Source: Roseiarcus sp963726105
GTDB taxonomy: Bacteria; Pseudomonadota; Alphaproteobacteria; Rhizobiales; Beijerinckiaceae
DNA: 64,000 bases
Reading direction: 5' to 3'
NCBI GenBank assembly: GCA_963726105.1
Contig: CAVSBJ010000012.1
Location: 615,893 to 679,892, forward strand
This document shows positions 35,261 to 43,678 of this stretch, one piece after another (the first letter of the stretch is position 1; each line of letters begins with the position of its first letter). The notes under the pieces were generated by a model, which was given only the letters and a program-made list of their open reading frames with translations, was not told the origin of the DNA and ran no database searches. A program made the translations under genes and the position numbers.

Positions 35261-35836
35261 ATGTTCACCTATTGGTTCTTTCTTTCGCTGTTCGTGGTCA
35301 TGTGGGGCGGTTGGCTCGTCCTCTGGAACGTCATGGCTCGTGGCGTGAAAGAGGCGACCCAGGGCGAGAGCGCCGTCTCGCGGCTCTCGCATGTCGTCCC
35401 GCTCCTGATAGCGGCCTATCTCCTGGCCGGGCCGGTCCCCCTGCCTCTCCTCAACGACCGTTTTGTCCCGCTCGCCATTTGGTCGGCCGCGCTCGGGGCG
35501 GCGCTGACGTTCGCCGGTCTTGCGTTCGCCATCTGGGCGCGGTTCGTCATTGCCGGCAATTGGAGCAGCTACGTCGAGCTCAAGCGCGATCACGAGCTGA
35601 TTGTCACGGGACCCTACGCTCATGTCCGCCATCCGATCTATACCGGCCTCCTTCTCGCGTTCGTGGGCTCAGCCTTGGCCGTCGGTGAGTGGCGCGGCGT
35701 GCTCGCCGTCGCGATCGTCGCCGCCTCGTTCTGGCGCAAGCTCAAGCTCGAAGAACGGCTGATGCGTCGCGAGTTCGGCGAGACTTACGGGCGATACGCC
35801 GCCCGTGTGCCAGCGCTCATCCCGTTTATCGGTTAG
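35261..35836 (+). CDS. Isoprenylcysteine carboxyl methyltransferase-like membrane methyltransferase
   Basis: A 191-residue integral membrane protein with about five helices. The C-terminal SAM-binding signature of the ICMT/PEMT superfamily is GPYAHVRHPIYTGLLLAFVG (residues ~123-142; R-H-P core) with EERLMRREFGETYGRYAARV. The substrate is unknown; bacterial members methylate small amphipathic acids or lipids. ATG 35261 is 27 bp downstream of the Nfu gene and probably in the same transcript. It converges on a sugar ABC operon with only 10 bp between stops. Confidence 0.88.
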   Translation: MFTYWFFLSLFVVMWGGWLVLWNVMARGVKEATQGESAVSRLSHVVPLLIAAYLLAGPVPLPLLNDRFVPLAIWSAALGAALTFAGLAFAIWARFVIAGNWSSYVELKRDHELIVTGPYAHVRHPIYTGLLLAFVGSALAVGEWRGVLAVAIVAASFWRKLKLEERLMRREFGETYGRYAARVPALIPFIG

Positions 35837-35846
35837 AGCGCCGTCG

Positions 35847-36797
35847 CTACCGCGTCGCCTTCTCCCCGCCCGCGGCGGTGATGACCGCGACGATGATGAC
35901 CCCGGTCAGCAGGAGGCGAACGCCGGCGCTGACCCCGAACGTGTTGAGCATCGTCAAGAGGAGCACCAGGAACAGCGCGCCGCCCCAGACGCCGGGCAGG
36001 TTCGCCCTGCCCCCGGACACCGACGTGCCGCCGATGACGACGACGGCGATCGAAGCCAAGAGATATTCGTTGCCGATGTCGATATTGGCGCCGCGGAAGT
36101 AGCCGGCGAGCAGCGCCCCGTTGAGCCCGCCGAGCGCGCCACAGAGGGCGTAGGTCGCGCAGCGGACCGGCTCGACCTTCAGGCCCGCCAATCGCGCCGC
36201 GCGCTGGTTCTGTCCGATGGCGACGACCGACCGGCCCCAGATCGTCCGATGGAGCGCGACGCTCGCGCCGATCGTGAACAGGACCGTCAGGATCGCGAGC
36301 ACGGGCACGCCCGCCATGACAATGTTGGCAAAGTCGGCGAAGCCGGGCGGCGGCTTGATCTGGAGGCCGCGCCCGTAAGAGATGTCGATGGATTGGATGA
36401 TGAAGCTCGCCGACAGCGTGGCGATGATCGGCGGGATGCGCAACGCCCAGATCAGGACATAATTGGCGAGGCCGACGGCCAGCCCGCAGGCGATTGCGGC
36501 GGCGAGGCCGACGACAACCATGCGGTCGTCGCCGCCCATCGTCTTCATCGCCACCGCGCTGGCAAGCCCGATGTTAGCGGGGAGAGAAAGGTCGACGTTG
36601 CCCGGCCCGAGCGTGATGACGAACATCTGCCCCACGCCGACAATCACGGTGAACACGGCGAGCGACAGCGCCGCCGTCAGCATGCCCCCGGCGCCGTAAC
36701 CTCCGGTGAAGACGATCGCCGCCAGCCACACGATTCCCGCGCCGACGAACGACCAGATCCATGGCCGCTTGAGAACAGTCTGGAGGGCGGCGGTCAT
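35847..36797 (-). CDS. Sugar ABC transporter permease (RbsC type)
   Basis: Inner-membrane permease of a ribose-class (CUT2) importer, 316 residues with ~8-10 helices. Family marks are GQMFVITLGPGNVDLSLPAN, PPIIATLSASFIIQSIDISY, SVVAIGQNQRAARLAGLKVE (the EAA-like ATPase contact) and SIAVVVIGGTSVSGGRANLP. The frame is open far upstream into the other permease gene, so I start at ATG 36797, overlapping that gene's stop by 4 bp. It is the last gene of SBP-ATPase-permease-permease. Two different RbsC-like permeases imply a heterodimeric pore. Confidence 0.92.
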   Translation of the reverse strand: MTAALQTVLKRPWIWSFVGAGIVWLAAIVFTGGYGAGGMLTAALSLAVFTVIVGVGQMFVITLGPGNVDLSLPANIGLASAVAMKTMGGDDRMVVVGLAAAIACGLAVGLANYVLIWALRIPPIIATLSASFIIQSIDISYGRGLQIKPPPGFADFANIVMAGVPVLAILTVLFTIGASVALHRTIWGRSVVAIGQNQRAARLAGLKVEPVRCATYALCGALGGLNGALLAGYFRGANIDIGNEYLLASIAVVVIGGTSVSGGRANLPGVWGGALFLVLLLTMLNTFGVSAGVRLLLTGVIIVAVITAAGGEKATR

Positions 36798-37774
36798 CGG
36801 TCCGAGCCCTTGCGGGTGATGGCGACGCGAGCGGCAAGAACGATGATCAGGATCGCGCCATTGGCGGCGACCTGCCAGTCGGGCGGAATATGCATGAAGG
36901 TCAGGAGCGGCGAGGCCGCCATCGCCATGGTGAGCGCGCCAAGCACGGCCCCGACCGGCGACACGAGGCCGCCGACGAACTCGCCCCCGCCGAGGATCAC
37001 GCCCGCTATCGAGAGCAGCGTATAGCCGTTGCCGATATTGGCGTCGGCCGAAGTGGTGATGCCGACGAGCGCCATGCCGGACAGGACGCCGAAGACGCCG
37101 GCCAGCGCGAACAGGGCCATTTTGGCCTTGAGGAGCGACCATCCGGCGCGCTCGATCGCCAGCGCATTGCCGCCGGAGGCGCGAAGAATCGCGCCATAGG
37201 ACGTGCGCATCAGGCCGAAATAGCCAACGCCGGCGATGATCAATGCGGCGACGATCGGGAAGGGTATGAACGGGGGCTTGACCCCCATGATCGCGAGCAG
37301 CCAGCCCGGCGCCTTCCCTCCGGGCTTGGGCAGAAGAAGAATCGCCAGGCCCTGCCAGACAAAACTCATGCCGAGCGTGACGACAATCGAAGGCAGATTG
37401 CGCAAATAGATCAGCGCGCCAAGCGCCGCATAGAGCGCAATGCAGCCGATCAAAGCCAGGGCGCCGAGCCACGGCGTGTCGTGCAGCCAGGTCGCCGTCA
37501 CGCAGCAGACGAAGCCGACGAACGTGCCGATCGACAGATCGAGGTCGTTGCCCGCGATGACGAACATCTGCGCCATGGTGGCGAGCGCGATCGGAATCGC
37601 GAGGTTCAGCATCAGCGTGAAGCCGAAATAACTGATGGCGCGAGGGTTGAGCCAGGCGATCGCGGCGATAACCAGAGCCAGCGACAAAGCCGGCAGCGCC
37701 GCGCGCAGCCGCCGGCGCCACTCGGCTCCGCTCGCATTCGCCGACCGGTCGGGTGCGACTGCGGTCACGGTCAC
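36794..37774 (-). CDS. Sugar ABC transporter permease (RbsC type)
   Basis: Second permease of the CUT2 importer, 326 residues. FTLMLNLAIPIALATMAQMF with VIAGNDLDLSIGTFVGF is the RbsC signature (NDLDLSIG, residues ~75-83). LPSIVVTLGMSFVWQGLAIL, ILRASGGNALAIERAGW (ATPase-contact loop) and SIAGVILGGGEFVGGLVSPV follow. It overlaps both neighbours by 4 bp (ATGA), so the operon is translationally coupled. With the partner permease it forms the channel. The sugar is not identifiable. Confidence 0.92.
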   Translation of the reverse strand: MTVTAVAPDRSANASGAEWRRRLRAALPALSLALVIAAIAWLNPRAISYFGFTLMLNLAIPIALATMAQMFVIAGNDLDLSIGTFVGFVCCVTATWLHDTPWLGALALIGCIALYAALGALIYLRNLPSIVVTLGMSFVWQGLAILLLPKPGGKAPGWLLAIMGVKPPFIPFPIVAALIIAGVGYFGLMRTSYGAILRASGGNALAIERAGWSLLKAKMALFALAGVFGVLSGMALVGITTSADANIGNGYTLLSIAGVILGGGEFVGGLVSPVGAVLGALTMAMAASPLLTFMHIPPDWQVAANGAILIIVLAARVAITRKGSDR

Positions 37775-39240
37775 GCGGCGCCAGCGAACGACGAGTGGAT
37801 CACCTGCTCTTCATTGAGTTCGTCACGCGCGAGTTCGGCGACGATCGCGCCATTGCGGAACACGTAGGCGCGATCGCAGTTCTTCAGCTCATCGACCTCG
37901 GTTGTATACCAGAGAAAGGTGCGGCCCCTCTGTGCTTCGGCGCGGATCAGGTCATAGACTTCAAGCTTGGTGTTGAAATCGACCCCGCGCATCGGATCGT
38001 CCATCAGCATGATGCGCGCATCCGAAGCAAGCGCCCGCGCGAACAACGCCTTCTGCTGATTTCCGCCGGAGAGCGAAAGAATGTTGTTGTGGACGTCCGG
38101 CGTGCGAATCTTGATGCGCTCGCGCCAGGCGTTGGCGAGTTCATCCTCGAGGCGGGGCGAAAGCAGCGGGCCCGAGCGCAGCTTTTTCAAAGAGCGCGCG
38201 CCGATGTTATGAGCGATCGACCATCCGGGAAAGACGCCGTCCGACTGCCGGTCTCCGGCGACCAGCGCGACCGGCGCGCTGACTGTTGCGCCGGCGCGCG
38301 GATGGGAAGCGGCAGAAAAAGTCGCGAGCAGAAGATCGGTCTGGCCATGGCCGGCGAGACCCGCAAGGCCAATGATCTCGCCCTCGTGCGCCACCAGCTC
38401 CCGATCGTCCGCCTGTCGTTTGGGACGCACGCGCACCGTGACTGGGGTCTCGCCGCGGGCTGCGCGCGCGACTGTCGCCTGAGCCTCTCGGGATTCGGGC
38501 TCGATGCCCCCCATCGCGCCAACCAGCCTGGCCCGGTCGAAGTTTCGCGCGACGTCGGTCAAGACAAACTTGCCGTCGCGCATGACGACGATACGGTCGC
38601 AGGTGGACAGCACCTCGCTTAAAATATGGGAAATGAGGACGCAGCTCACGCCAGAGGCGACCGAGCGGCGGACGTGCGCCAAGAGCTGCCCAGCGGTATG
38701 CGCGTCAAGCGACGACGTTGGCTCGTCGAGAATGATGAGGCGCGCAGGCGCGTTCGAGACGGAGAAGGCGCGCGCGATTTCGACCATCTGCTTTCGCCCG
38801 ATGGTCAAGTCCTGAACCAGATCGCCGGGCCTTACGCCATGACCGGGAAAGATCTCGTCAAGCGTTTTGAGAATCAGCCGCCCCGCCTTGCGCCGCCAGC
38901 CAAAGCCTTGAATCGCCGGGTGAACGACGCGCGCGTTTTCGGCGACCGTCAGGTTCGGACAAAGCGACAGTTCCTGAAAGACGCAGCGTAAGCCCAGCGC
39001 TCTTGCTCGCGCCGAGCCCCAATGCGGCTGTTCCTCGCCACCGACGACGAGCCGGCCCCGATCCGGCGTGACGCCGCCGTTGAGGACATGCATCAGCGTC
39101 GATTTGCCGGCGCCATTGTGACCGACGACGCCGACGCATTCGCCGGGGCGAAGCGAGAAATCGGCGCCGTCCAGGGCCCGGACGGCGCCGTAGGATTTTT
39201 CGACCCCAACGAAATCGACGAGAGCGCCCGCCTGCACCAT
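37771..39240 (-). CDS. Sugar ABC transporter ATP-binding protein (RbsA/MglA type, two ATPase domains)
   Basis: A 489-residue fused double ATPase. Domain 1: Walker A GHNGAGKST (residues ~41-49), signature-like LTIGRKQMVEIARAF, Walker B RLIILDEPTSSLDAH. Domain 2: degenerate P-loop GLAGHGQTDLL, signature LSGGNQQKALFARALASDAR, Walker B IMLMDDPMRGVDF. The degenerate second P-loop and non-canonical first signature are normal for RbsA relatives. It lies 31 bp downstream of the binding-protein gene and overlaps the permease by 4 bp. Confidence 0.93.
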   Translation of the reverse strand: MVQAGALVDFVGVEKSYGAVRALDGADFSLRPGECVGVVGHNGAGKSTLMHVLNGGVTPDRGRLVVGGEEQPHWGSARARALGLRCVFQELSLCPNLTVAENARVVHPAIQGFGWRRKAGRLILKTLDEIFPGHGVRPGDLVQDLTIGRKQMVEIARAFSVSNAPARLIILDEPTSSLDAHTAGQLLAHVRRSVASGVSCVLISHILSEVLSTCDRIVVMRDGKFVLTDVARNFDRARLVGAMGGIEPESREAQATVARAARGETPVTVRVRPKRQADDRELVAHEGEIIGLAGLAGHGQTDLLLATFSAASHPRAGATVSAPVALVAGDRQSDGVFPGWSIAHNIGARSLKKLRSGPLLSPRLEDELANAWRERIKIRTPDVHNNILSLSGGNQQKALFARALASDARIMLMDDPMRGVDFNTKLEVYDLIRAEAQRGRTFLWYTTEVDELKNCDRAYVFRNGAIVAELARDELNEEQVIHSSFAGAA

Positions 39241-39271
39241 CTGCTTAACTCGCGGGCGCTCGTCTGTTGCG

Positions 39272-40288
39272 CTACTTCATATTCGCCTTGATCGCGGCAA
39301 TAGCGTCCGCTTGCGTGTACTCATGGCTGGCGACGCCGCCCTTCGTAATGTTCGGCAATTCTTTCTCGAAGTCGTCCTGGGTGAAGGCAAGATAGGGCAC
39401 GAGCAAATCGTGCGGAACCTTCTTGCCGTCGAGAACCTGCTGCGCGACCCAGAAGGCGAGGGTCGAGACGCCGGGCGCGATCGACGCCGACCAGGTCTTA
39501 TAGCCGTCCTTCTCCTTCTGCTCCTTCCACCACTGCAATTCGTCCTGGCGATTGCCCTCGATGATGGTCGGACGGGGCTTGCCGGCGGCGGCGAACGCCT
39601 GCGCGGCGCCATAGCCGTCGCCGCCCTGATCGACGACGCCGACGATCGGCGGCAGCGAGGGGAGCACGGTCGCAACCGCCTTCTGCGCGGTCGTCTGGTC
39701 CCAGTCGCCGGTGACCGAGGAAACGATCTTGAAATCCGGATGGGCCTTGACCCCCTCGAGGATGCCGACATGGATCGCATCATCGATCGAGGTGCCGGCA
39801 AGGCCGCGGATTTCGAGCAGGTTTCCGCCCTTGGGCTCGAATTTCGCCATCTGCTCGACTTCCTGTTTGCCCATGTCCTTGAAGTCGACGACGACGCGGT
39901 AAGCGCAGGGCTCGGTGACGATGCCGTCGAACGAGACGACGACAATGCCCGCGTCGCAGGCCTGCTTGATCGCGCCGTTCAGCGCGTCGGGCGAAGCGGC
40001 GTTGATGACGATTGCGTTGTAGCCCTGCAGGATGAGGTTCTGGATCTGCGCCGCCTGCGTCGGCACTTCCTTGTCGGCGGTGGTGAAAACGTCCGCCGCG
40101 GCGACAATCCCGTCCGCCACCGCCTTCTTGCTGACGATGTCATAGCTCTTCAGCATCGCCTGTCGCCAGGAATTGCCAGCGTAATTGTTGGAGAAAGCGA
40201 TCTTCATCTTGCTCGTGTCGGCCTGAGCCGGCGCGGCTAGGAGCCCGGCCGCTGCGGCCAGCGCGAGCATCGAGATGTTGCGATTCAT
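39272..40288 (-). CDS. Sugar ABC transporter substrate-binding protein (ribose/LacI-like fold)
   Basis: Periplasmic binding protein, 338 residues. Sec signal peptide MNRNISMLALAAAAGLLAAP with cleavage near AQA-DTSKMKIAF (residue ~24). Family marks are IAFSNNYAGNSWRQAMLKSY, QIQNLILQGYNAIVINAASP, VSFDGIVTEPCAYRVVVDFK and VVDQGGDGYGAAQAFAAAGK. The proper start is ATG 40288 with GGGAGG upstream; the frame is open to 40543 without support. It leads the CUT2-type operon. Ligand unknown; CAYRVVVDF-type proteins of this group often sit with ribose, galactose or erythritol systems. Confidence 0.92.
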   Translation of the reverse strand: MNRNISMLALAAAAGLLAAPAQADTSKMKIAFSNNYAGNSWRQAMLKSYDIVSKKAVADGIVAAADVFTTADKEVPTQAAQIQNLILQGYNAIVINAASPDALNGAIKQACDAGIVVVSFDGIVTEPCAYRVVVDFKDMGKQEVEQMAKFEPKGGNLLEIRGLAGTSIDDAIHVGILEGVKAHPDFKIVSSVTGDWDQTTAQKAVATVLPSLPPIVGVVDQGGDGYGAAQAFAAAGKPRPTIIEGNRQDELQWWKEQKEKDGYKTWSASIAPGVSTLAFWVAQQVLDGKKVPHDLLVPYLAFTQDDFEKELPNITKGGVASHEYTQADAIAAIKANMK

Positions 40289-40720
40289 GGAAATGACCTC
40301 CCTCGGAGACAGGTATCGCGCGCTCGGAGCGCGCTTGAATAGCGGCGCTTGTCCTTGATGGCGCGTCGGGCGGTAAAGACCGCCGCTCCAGCCGACGAGA
40401 GCTAACATGCCAGAGAAAAGGCGGTCAACGGGACCGTCACGCGAAAGACGCTGGAAGGTGACCTCCGGCGGGAAGGTCCGGGAGAGCCTACCCCATCTCG
40501 CCGAGCCGTCGGCCTTGTCACGGACAAACAGACGAGACCTCAAAGGCTCAAGAATGGTCTTCGAGCCCCGCCGACGAGAACTCTGCCGTCCTCCCGTATT
40601 TTGGCTTCGAGACTCGGTCCCCTGGGCTTCCGGCGAAGTTCATCGCAGCATCGCCCGCTCAACTTGACGGGCGGGGCGCAGCATCGGAAAAGACGGGTCC
40701 CTTGATGTGCGGAAGCCGGA
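40289..40720. other. Intergenic region between the sugar ABC operon and trpG
   Basis: 432 bp holding the divergent promoters of the sugar importer (leftwards) and trpG (rightwards). No gene, transcriptional leader rich in Trp codons, or clear attenuator hairpin pair is visible ahead of trpG. A short open frame at 40407-40667 has no family motif. Confidence 0.4.
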
Positions 40721-41323
40721 ATGCAGCGCGTCACGCTGATCGACAACTATGACAGCTTCACGTTCAACCTCGTCCACTACCTTGGCGAGTTGGGCGCGGA
40801 CGTGTCCGTGTGGCGCAACGACGAAATCACGGTCGCCGATGCGCTCGCCGACAAGCCGGACGCCATCGTCCTCTCCCCCGGGCCTTGCACGCCGAACGAA
40901 GCGGGCGTTTGTCTCGATCTCGTCCGCGCGGCGAGCGAAACCACTCCCATGCTTGGGGTCTGCCTCGGCCATCAGGCGATCGGACAGGCGTTTGGCGGCG
41001 ATGTCGTGCGTGCGCCGACGCCGATGCACGGCAAGGTGTCGCGCATTTCGCACAATGCACGCGGGCTCTTCCGCGGTCTCAAAGGACCTTTTTCCGCAAC
41101 GCGCTATCACTCGCTGGTGATCGAGCGATCAAGCGCGCCCGCCAAGCTCGAGGTGAGCGCCGAGACCGACGATGGGGTCATCATGGGCGTTCAGCACTGC
41201 GACCGCCCGACATTCGGGGTGCAGTTTCATCCGGAGAGCATCGCCAGCGAGCACGGCCGGCAGATTCTGCGCAATTTTCTGGACCTCGCCGAGGTCTTTC
41301 ATCAGCGCCAGCAGACCTTCTGA
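40721..41323 (+). CDS. trpG: Anthranilate synthase component II (glutamine amidotransferase) TrpG
   Basis: Supplies ammonia from glutamine to TrpE for anthranilate synthesis, the first step of the tryptophan branch; the same fold also serves PabA. The 200 residues start MQRVTLIDNYDSFTFNLVHY, and show the catalytic triad: nucleophile Cys in PMLGVCLGHQAIGQAFGG (residue ~81), His and Glu in FGVQFHPESIASEHG. The first gene of a trpG-trpD-trpC unit. trpE is not adjacent upstream, so it must be elsewhere, as in many Hyphomicrobiales. Confidence 0.93.
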   Translation: MQRVTLIDNYDSFTFNLVHYLGELGADVSVWRNDEITVADALADKPDAIVLSPGPCTPNEAGVCLDLVRAASETTPMLGVCLGHQAIGQAFGGDVVRAPTPMHGKVSRISHNARGLFRGLKGPFSATRYHSLVIERSSAPAKLEVSAETDDGVIMGVQHCDRPTFGVQFHPESIASEHGRQILRNFLDLAEVFHQRQQTF

Positions 41324-41343
41324 AGAGAACGCGAAATGAGGAC

Positions 41344-42375
41344 ATGGAATCTTTCAAGCCTCTGATCGCTAAAGTCGCCGCGGGGGCGACGCTGACGCGG
41401 AGCGAGGCGGAAAGCGCCTTCGATTCGATGCTTTCTGGCGAAGTGACCCCCTCGCAAATGGGGGGGTTCCTCATGGCGTTGAGGGTCCGCGGCGAGACAG
41501 TCGAGGAGATCACCGGCGCGGTCGCCGCGATGCGCGCCAAGATGCTGAGCGTCAGAGCGCCGCCGGAAGCGATTGACATTGTCGGCACCGGCGGTGACGG
41601 TTCAGGCTCTTTCAATGTATCAACGCTGGCCGCGATCATCGCCGCGGCCTGCGGGGTCACCGTCGCCAAGCACGGCAATCGCGCCGCCTCCTCGCGTTCG
41701 GGCGCCGCGGACACGCTCGCCGCCCTTGGCGTCAAGATCGGGCTCACGCCCGACGGCGTCGAGCGCTGCATCCATGAGGCCGGGATCTGCTTCATGATGG
41801 CGCCGACGCACCACGCCTCGATGCGCAACGTCGGCCCGACCCGGACGGAGCTTGGCACGCGAACGCTGTTTAATATTCTCGGGCCGCTGTCCAATCCGGC
41901 CGGCGTCAAGCGCCAGCTTGTCGGCGTCTTTTCGGCCGCCTGGCTCGAACCGATGGCTGAAGTCCTGCGCAATTTTGGCTCGGAACGCGTCTGGGTGACG
42001 CACGGGCTCGACGGCCTCGACGAGATCACGACCACGGGGCCGACCAAAGTGGTCGAACTCAAAGGCGGCGCGCTGCACGCCTTCGAACTGACGCCGGAAG
42101 CAGCCGGCCTTCCTCGCGCGACGCCAGCGGCGCTGAAGGGCGGCGAGCCGGCCTATAATGCGAAGGCGATCGTCGATGTTCTCGCTGGCGCCGAGAGCGC
42201 CTATCGCGACATTGCGCTCATGAACGCCGGCGCAGCTCTTGTGATCGCCGGCAACGCAAGCTCGATCAAAGAGGGTGTCGCCATGGGCGACGCCGCCATT
42301 CGTTCCGGGGCGGCCCGCCGCACGCTCGATCGATTGATCGCGGTGTCGAATAGCGAAAGCCGGGAACGCCTATGA
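41344..42375 (+). CDS. trpD: Anthranilate phosphoribosyltransferase TrpD
   Basis: Transfers phosphoribosyl from PRPP to anthranilate, second step of the tryptophan branch. The 343 residues include the PRPP-binding IDIVGTGGDGSGSFNVSTLA (GTGGD, residues ~80-85), KHGNRAASSRSGAADTLAAL, and ILGPLSNPAGVKRQLVGVFS. The frame is open upstream into trpG, so ATG 41344 (MESFKPLIAKVAAG) is chosen; it has GAGGAC upstream and lies 20 bp after the trpG stop. Its stop overlaps trpC (ATGA). Confidence 0.95.
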   Translation: MESFKPLIAKVAAGATLTRSEAESAFDSMLSGEVTPSQMGGFLMALRVRGETVEEITGAVAAMRAKMLSVRAPPEAIDIVGTGGDGSGSFNVSTLAAIIAAACGVTVAKHGNRAASSRSGAADTLAALGVKIGLTPDGVERCIHEAGICFMMAPTHHASMRNVGPTRTELGTRTLFNILGPLSNPAGVKRQLVGVFSAAWLEPMAEVLRNFGSERVWVTHGLDGLDEITTTGPTKVVELKGGALHAFELTPEAAGLPRATPAALKGGEPAYNAKAIVDVLAGAESAYRDIALMNAGAALVIAGNASSIKEGVAMGDAAIRSGAARRTLDRLIAVSNSESRERL

Positions 42376-43166
42376 GCGACATCCTGAAGAAAATCGAAAG
42401 CTATAAGCGCCGTGAAATTGCCGAGGCGAAGGTCAGGGTGCCGCGTGCGACTTTAGAGCGCGAGATCGAGGGCCAGTCGCCGCCGCGCGGCTTCATCAAG
42501 GCGCTGCAAAGGGCGATCGAAGAGGGTCGCTTCGGCCTGATCGCGGAGATCAAGAAGGCGAGCCCGTCAAAAGGGCTCATACGCGAGGATTTCGAGCCGG
42601 CCTCGCTCGCCAAGGCTTATCAGGCGGGCGGCGCTTCCTGCCTTTCCGTGCTAACCGACGGGCCCTCGTTTCAGGGGGCGCCTGAACATTTGATGAAGGC
42701 GCGCAAGGCGACGACGCTTCCAATCCTGCGCAAGGACTTTCTTTTCGACGCCTATCAGGTGCTGGAGGCGCGCGCGTGGGGCGCCGACTGCATCCTCATC
42801 ATCATGGCCGCCGTCGACGACGAGGTCGCCAAGACCCTCAACAAGACCGCCCATGATCTTGGTCTCGACGTGCTGATCGAGACGCACGACGAGCATGAGC
42901 TCAAGCGCGCGCTGTCTCTCGAGGGTCGCCTCATCGGCGTCAACAACCGGAGCCTGCGTACGTTCGAAACCTCGCTTGAGGTGTGCGAACAACTCTTGCC
43001 CTTGATCCCGCCGGGCAAGATCGTGGTCGCCGAGAGCGGCATTTCCGATCATGCGGACTGCAAGCGGCTCGCCAGGGCCGGTGTGGAAGCTTTCCTGGTC
43101 GGCGAGGCGCTGATGCGCCACAAGGACGTGACCGCCGCGACCCGCACTTTGCTGACCGGAATGTAA
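42372..43166 (+). CDS. trpC: Indole-3-glycerol phosphate synthase TrpC
   Basis: Closes the indole ring from CdRP with loss of CO2 and water, a (beta/alpha)8 barrel, 264 residues. Conserved parts are LIAEIKKASPSKGLIREDFE (substrate-binding Lys and Ser), SCLSVLTDGPSFQGAPEHL, LRKDFLFDAYQVLEARAWGA, LIETHDEHELKRAL, IGVNNRSLRTFETSL and VVAESGISDHADCKRLARAG. It is monofunctional (no TrpF fusion). The start overlaps trpD by 4 bp. The usual alphaproteobacterial follow-on genes moaC-moeA-lexA are absent here. Confidence 0.95.
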   Translation: MSDILKKIESYKRREIAEAKVRVPRATLEREIEGQSPPRGFIKALQRAIEEGRFGLIAEIKKASPSKGLIREDFEPASLAKAYQAGGASCLSVLTDGPSFQGAPEHLMKARKATTLPILRKDFLFDAYQVLEARAWGADCILIIMAAVDDEVAKTLNKTAHDLGLDVLIETHDEHELKRALSLEGRLIGVNNRSLRTFETSLEVCEQLLPLIPPGKIVVAESGISDHADCKRLARAGVEAFLVGEALMRHKDVTAATRTLLTGM

Positions 43167-43210
43167 GGGGACTGCGGTCGCCGAGCGTTCGCGTCTACGG
43201 TCGCTTCGCC

Positions 43211-43447
43211 TCAAGTCCGGTCGGCGTATGGGGGAACATCCACCAGCGTTCCGACCAATCGCAACAGAGCTTGCTGCTCAGGCCCAGTCCCTTCCCGCAG
43301 GAAGGCGCCGATTTCAACGTGCGACAGACGGCCGCCAGAAGGCGCATTGGGTTGATGGATAATGAATGCGTGCCCGTTCGCCGGCTCCCGGCCAAGAAAC
43401 CACGTATCGCCATTCGGGCTGCGGTATAGCTCTCGTCGATCTGGCAT
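43211..43447 (-). CDS. Conserved small protein of unknown function
   Basis: A 78-residue protein: MPDRRELYRSPNGDTWFLGR, EPANGHAFIIHQPNAPSGGR, LSHVEIGAFLREGTGPEQQA then LLRLVGTLV. I recognise the pattern RELYRSPNGD...V.H.PN..SGG..S..EIG.FL..G.GPE.QALLRLIGTL from many small hypothetical proteins of Hyphomicrobiales. No signal peptide or membrane span. Length fits the family. Function unknown. Overlapping frames in the same stretch do not show this conservation. Confidence 0.75.
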   Translation of the reverse strand: MPDRRELYRSPNGDTWFLGREPANGHAFIIHQPNAPSGGRLSHVEIGAFLREGTGPEQQALLRLVGTLVDVPPYADRT

Positions 43448-43678
43448 ACCGGGGCTCCATGCTTGCTGCTTGCCATACCATGAGTTAGGGGTCCCGGCGA
43501 CGTCGTCTCACGATCCCTCCCATTTCAACTGAAGGCTTTACGAGACGGACCGCTCTATCTGCACAGACGCTCCGACCTCAGGCGCCGATGGCGCTGGCGG
43601 CCGCGAGCGTTCTATTTTCGTTCTCCCCCGCCCGTGGTAACTTTGAACCAGGCGCGATTCGCCGGACTGTGACAGGAC

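Noticed and set aside
34643..35632. 329-codon minus-strand frame across the Nfu and methyltransferase genes
   Set aside because: Charged low-complexity translation with no motifs; both + strand genes are clearly real.
40721..41323. Calling this gene pabA instead of trpG
   Set aside because: The two cannot be separated by sequence alone, but direct linkage to trpD and trpC favours trpG; it may serve both pathways.
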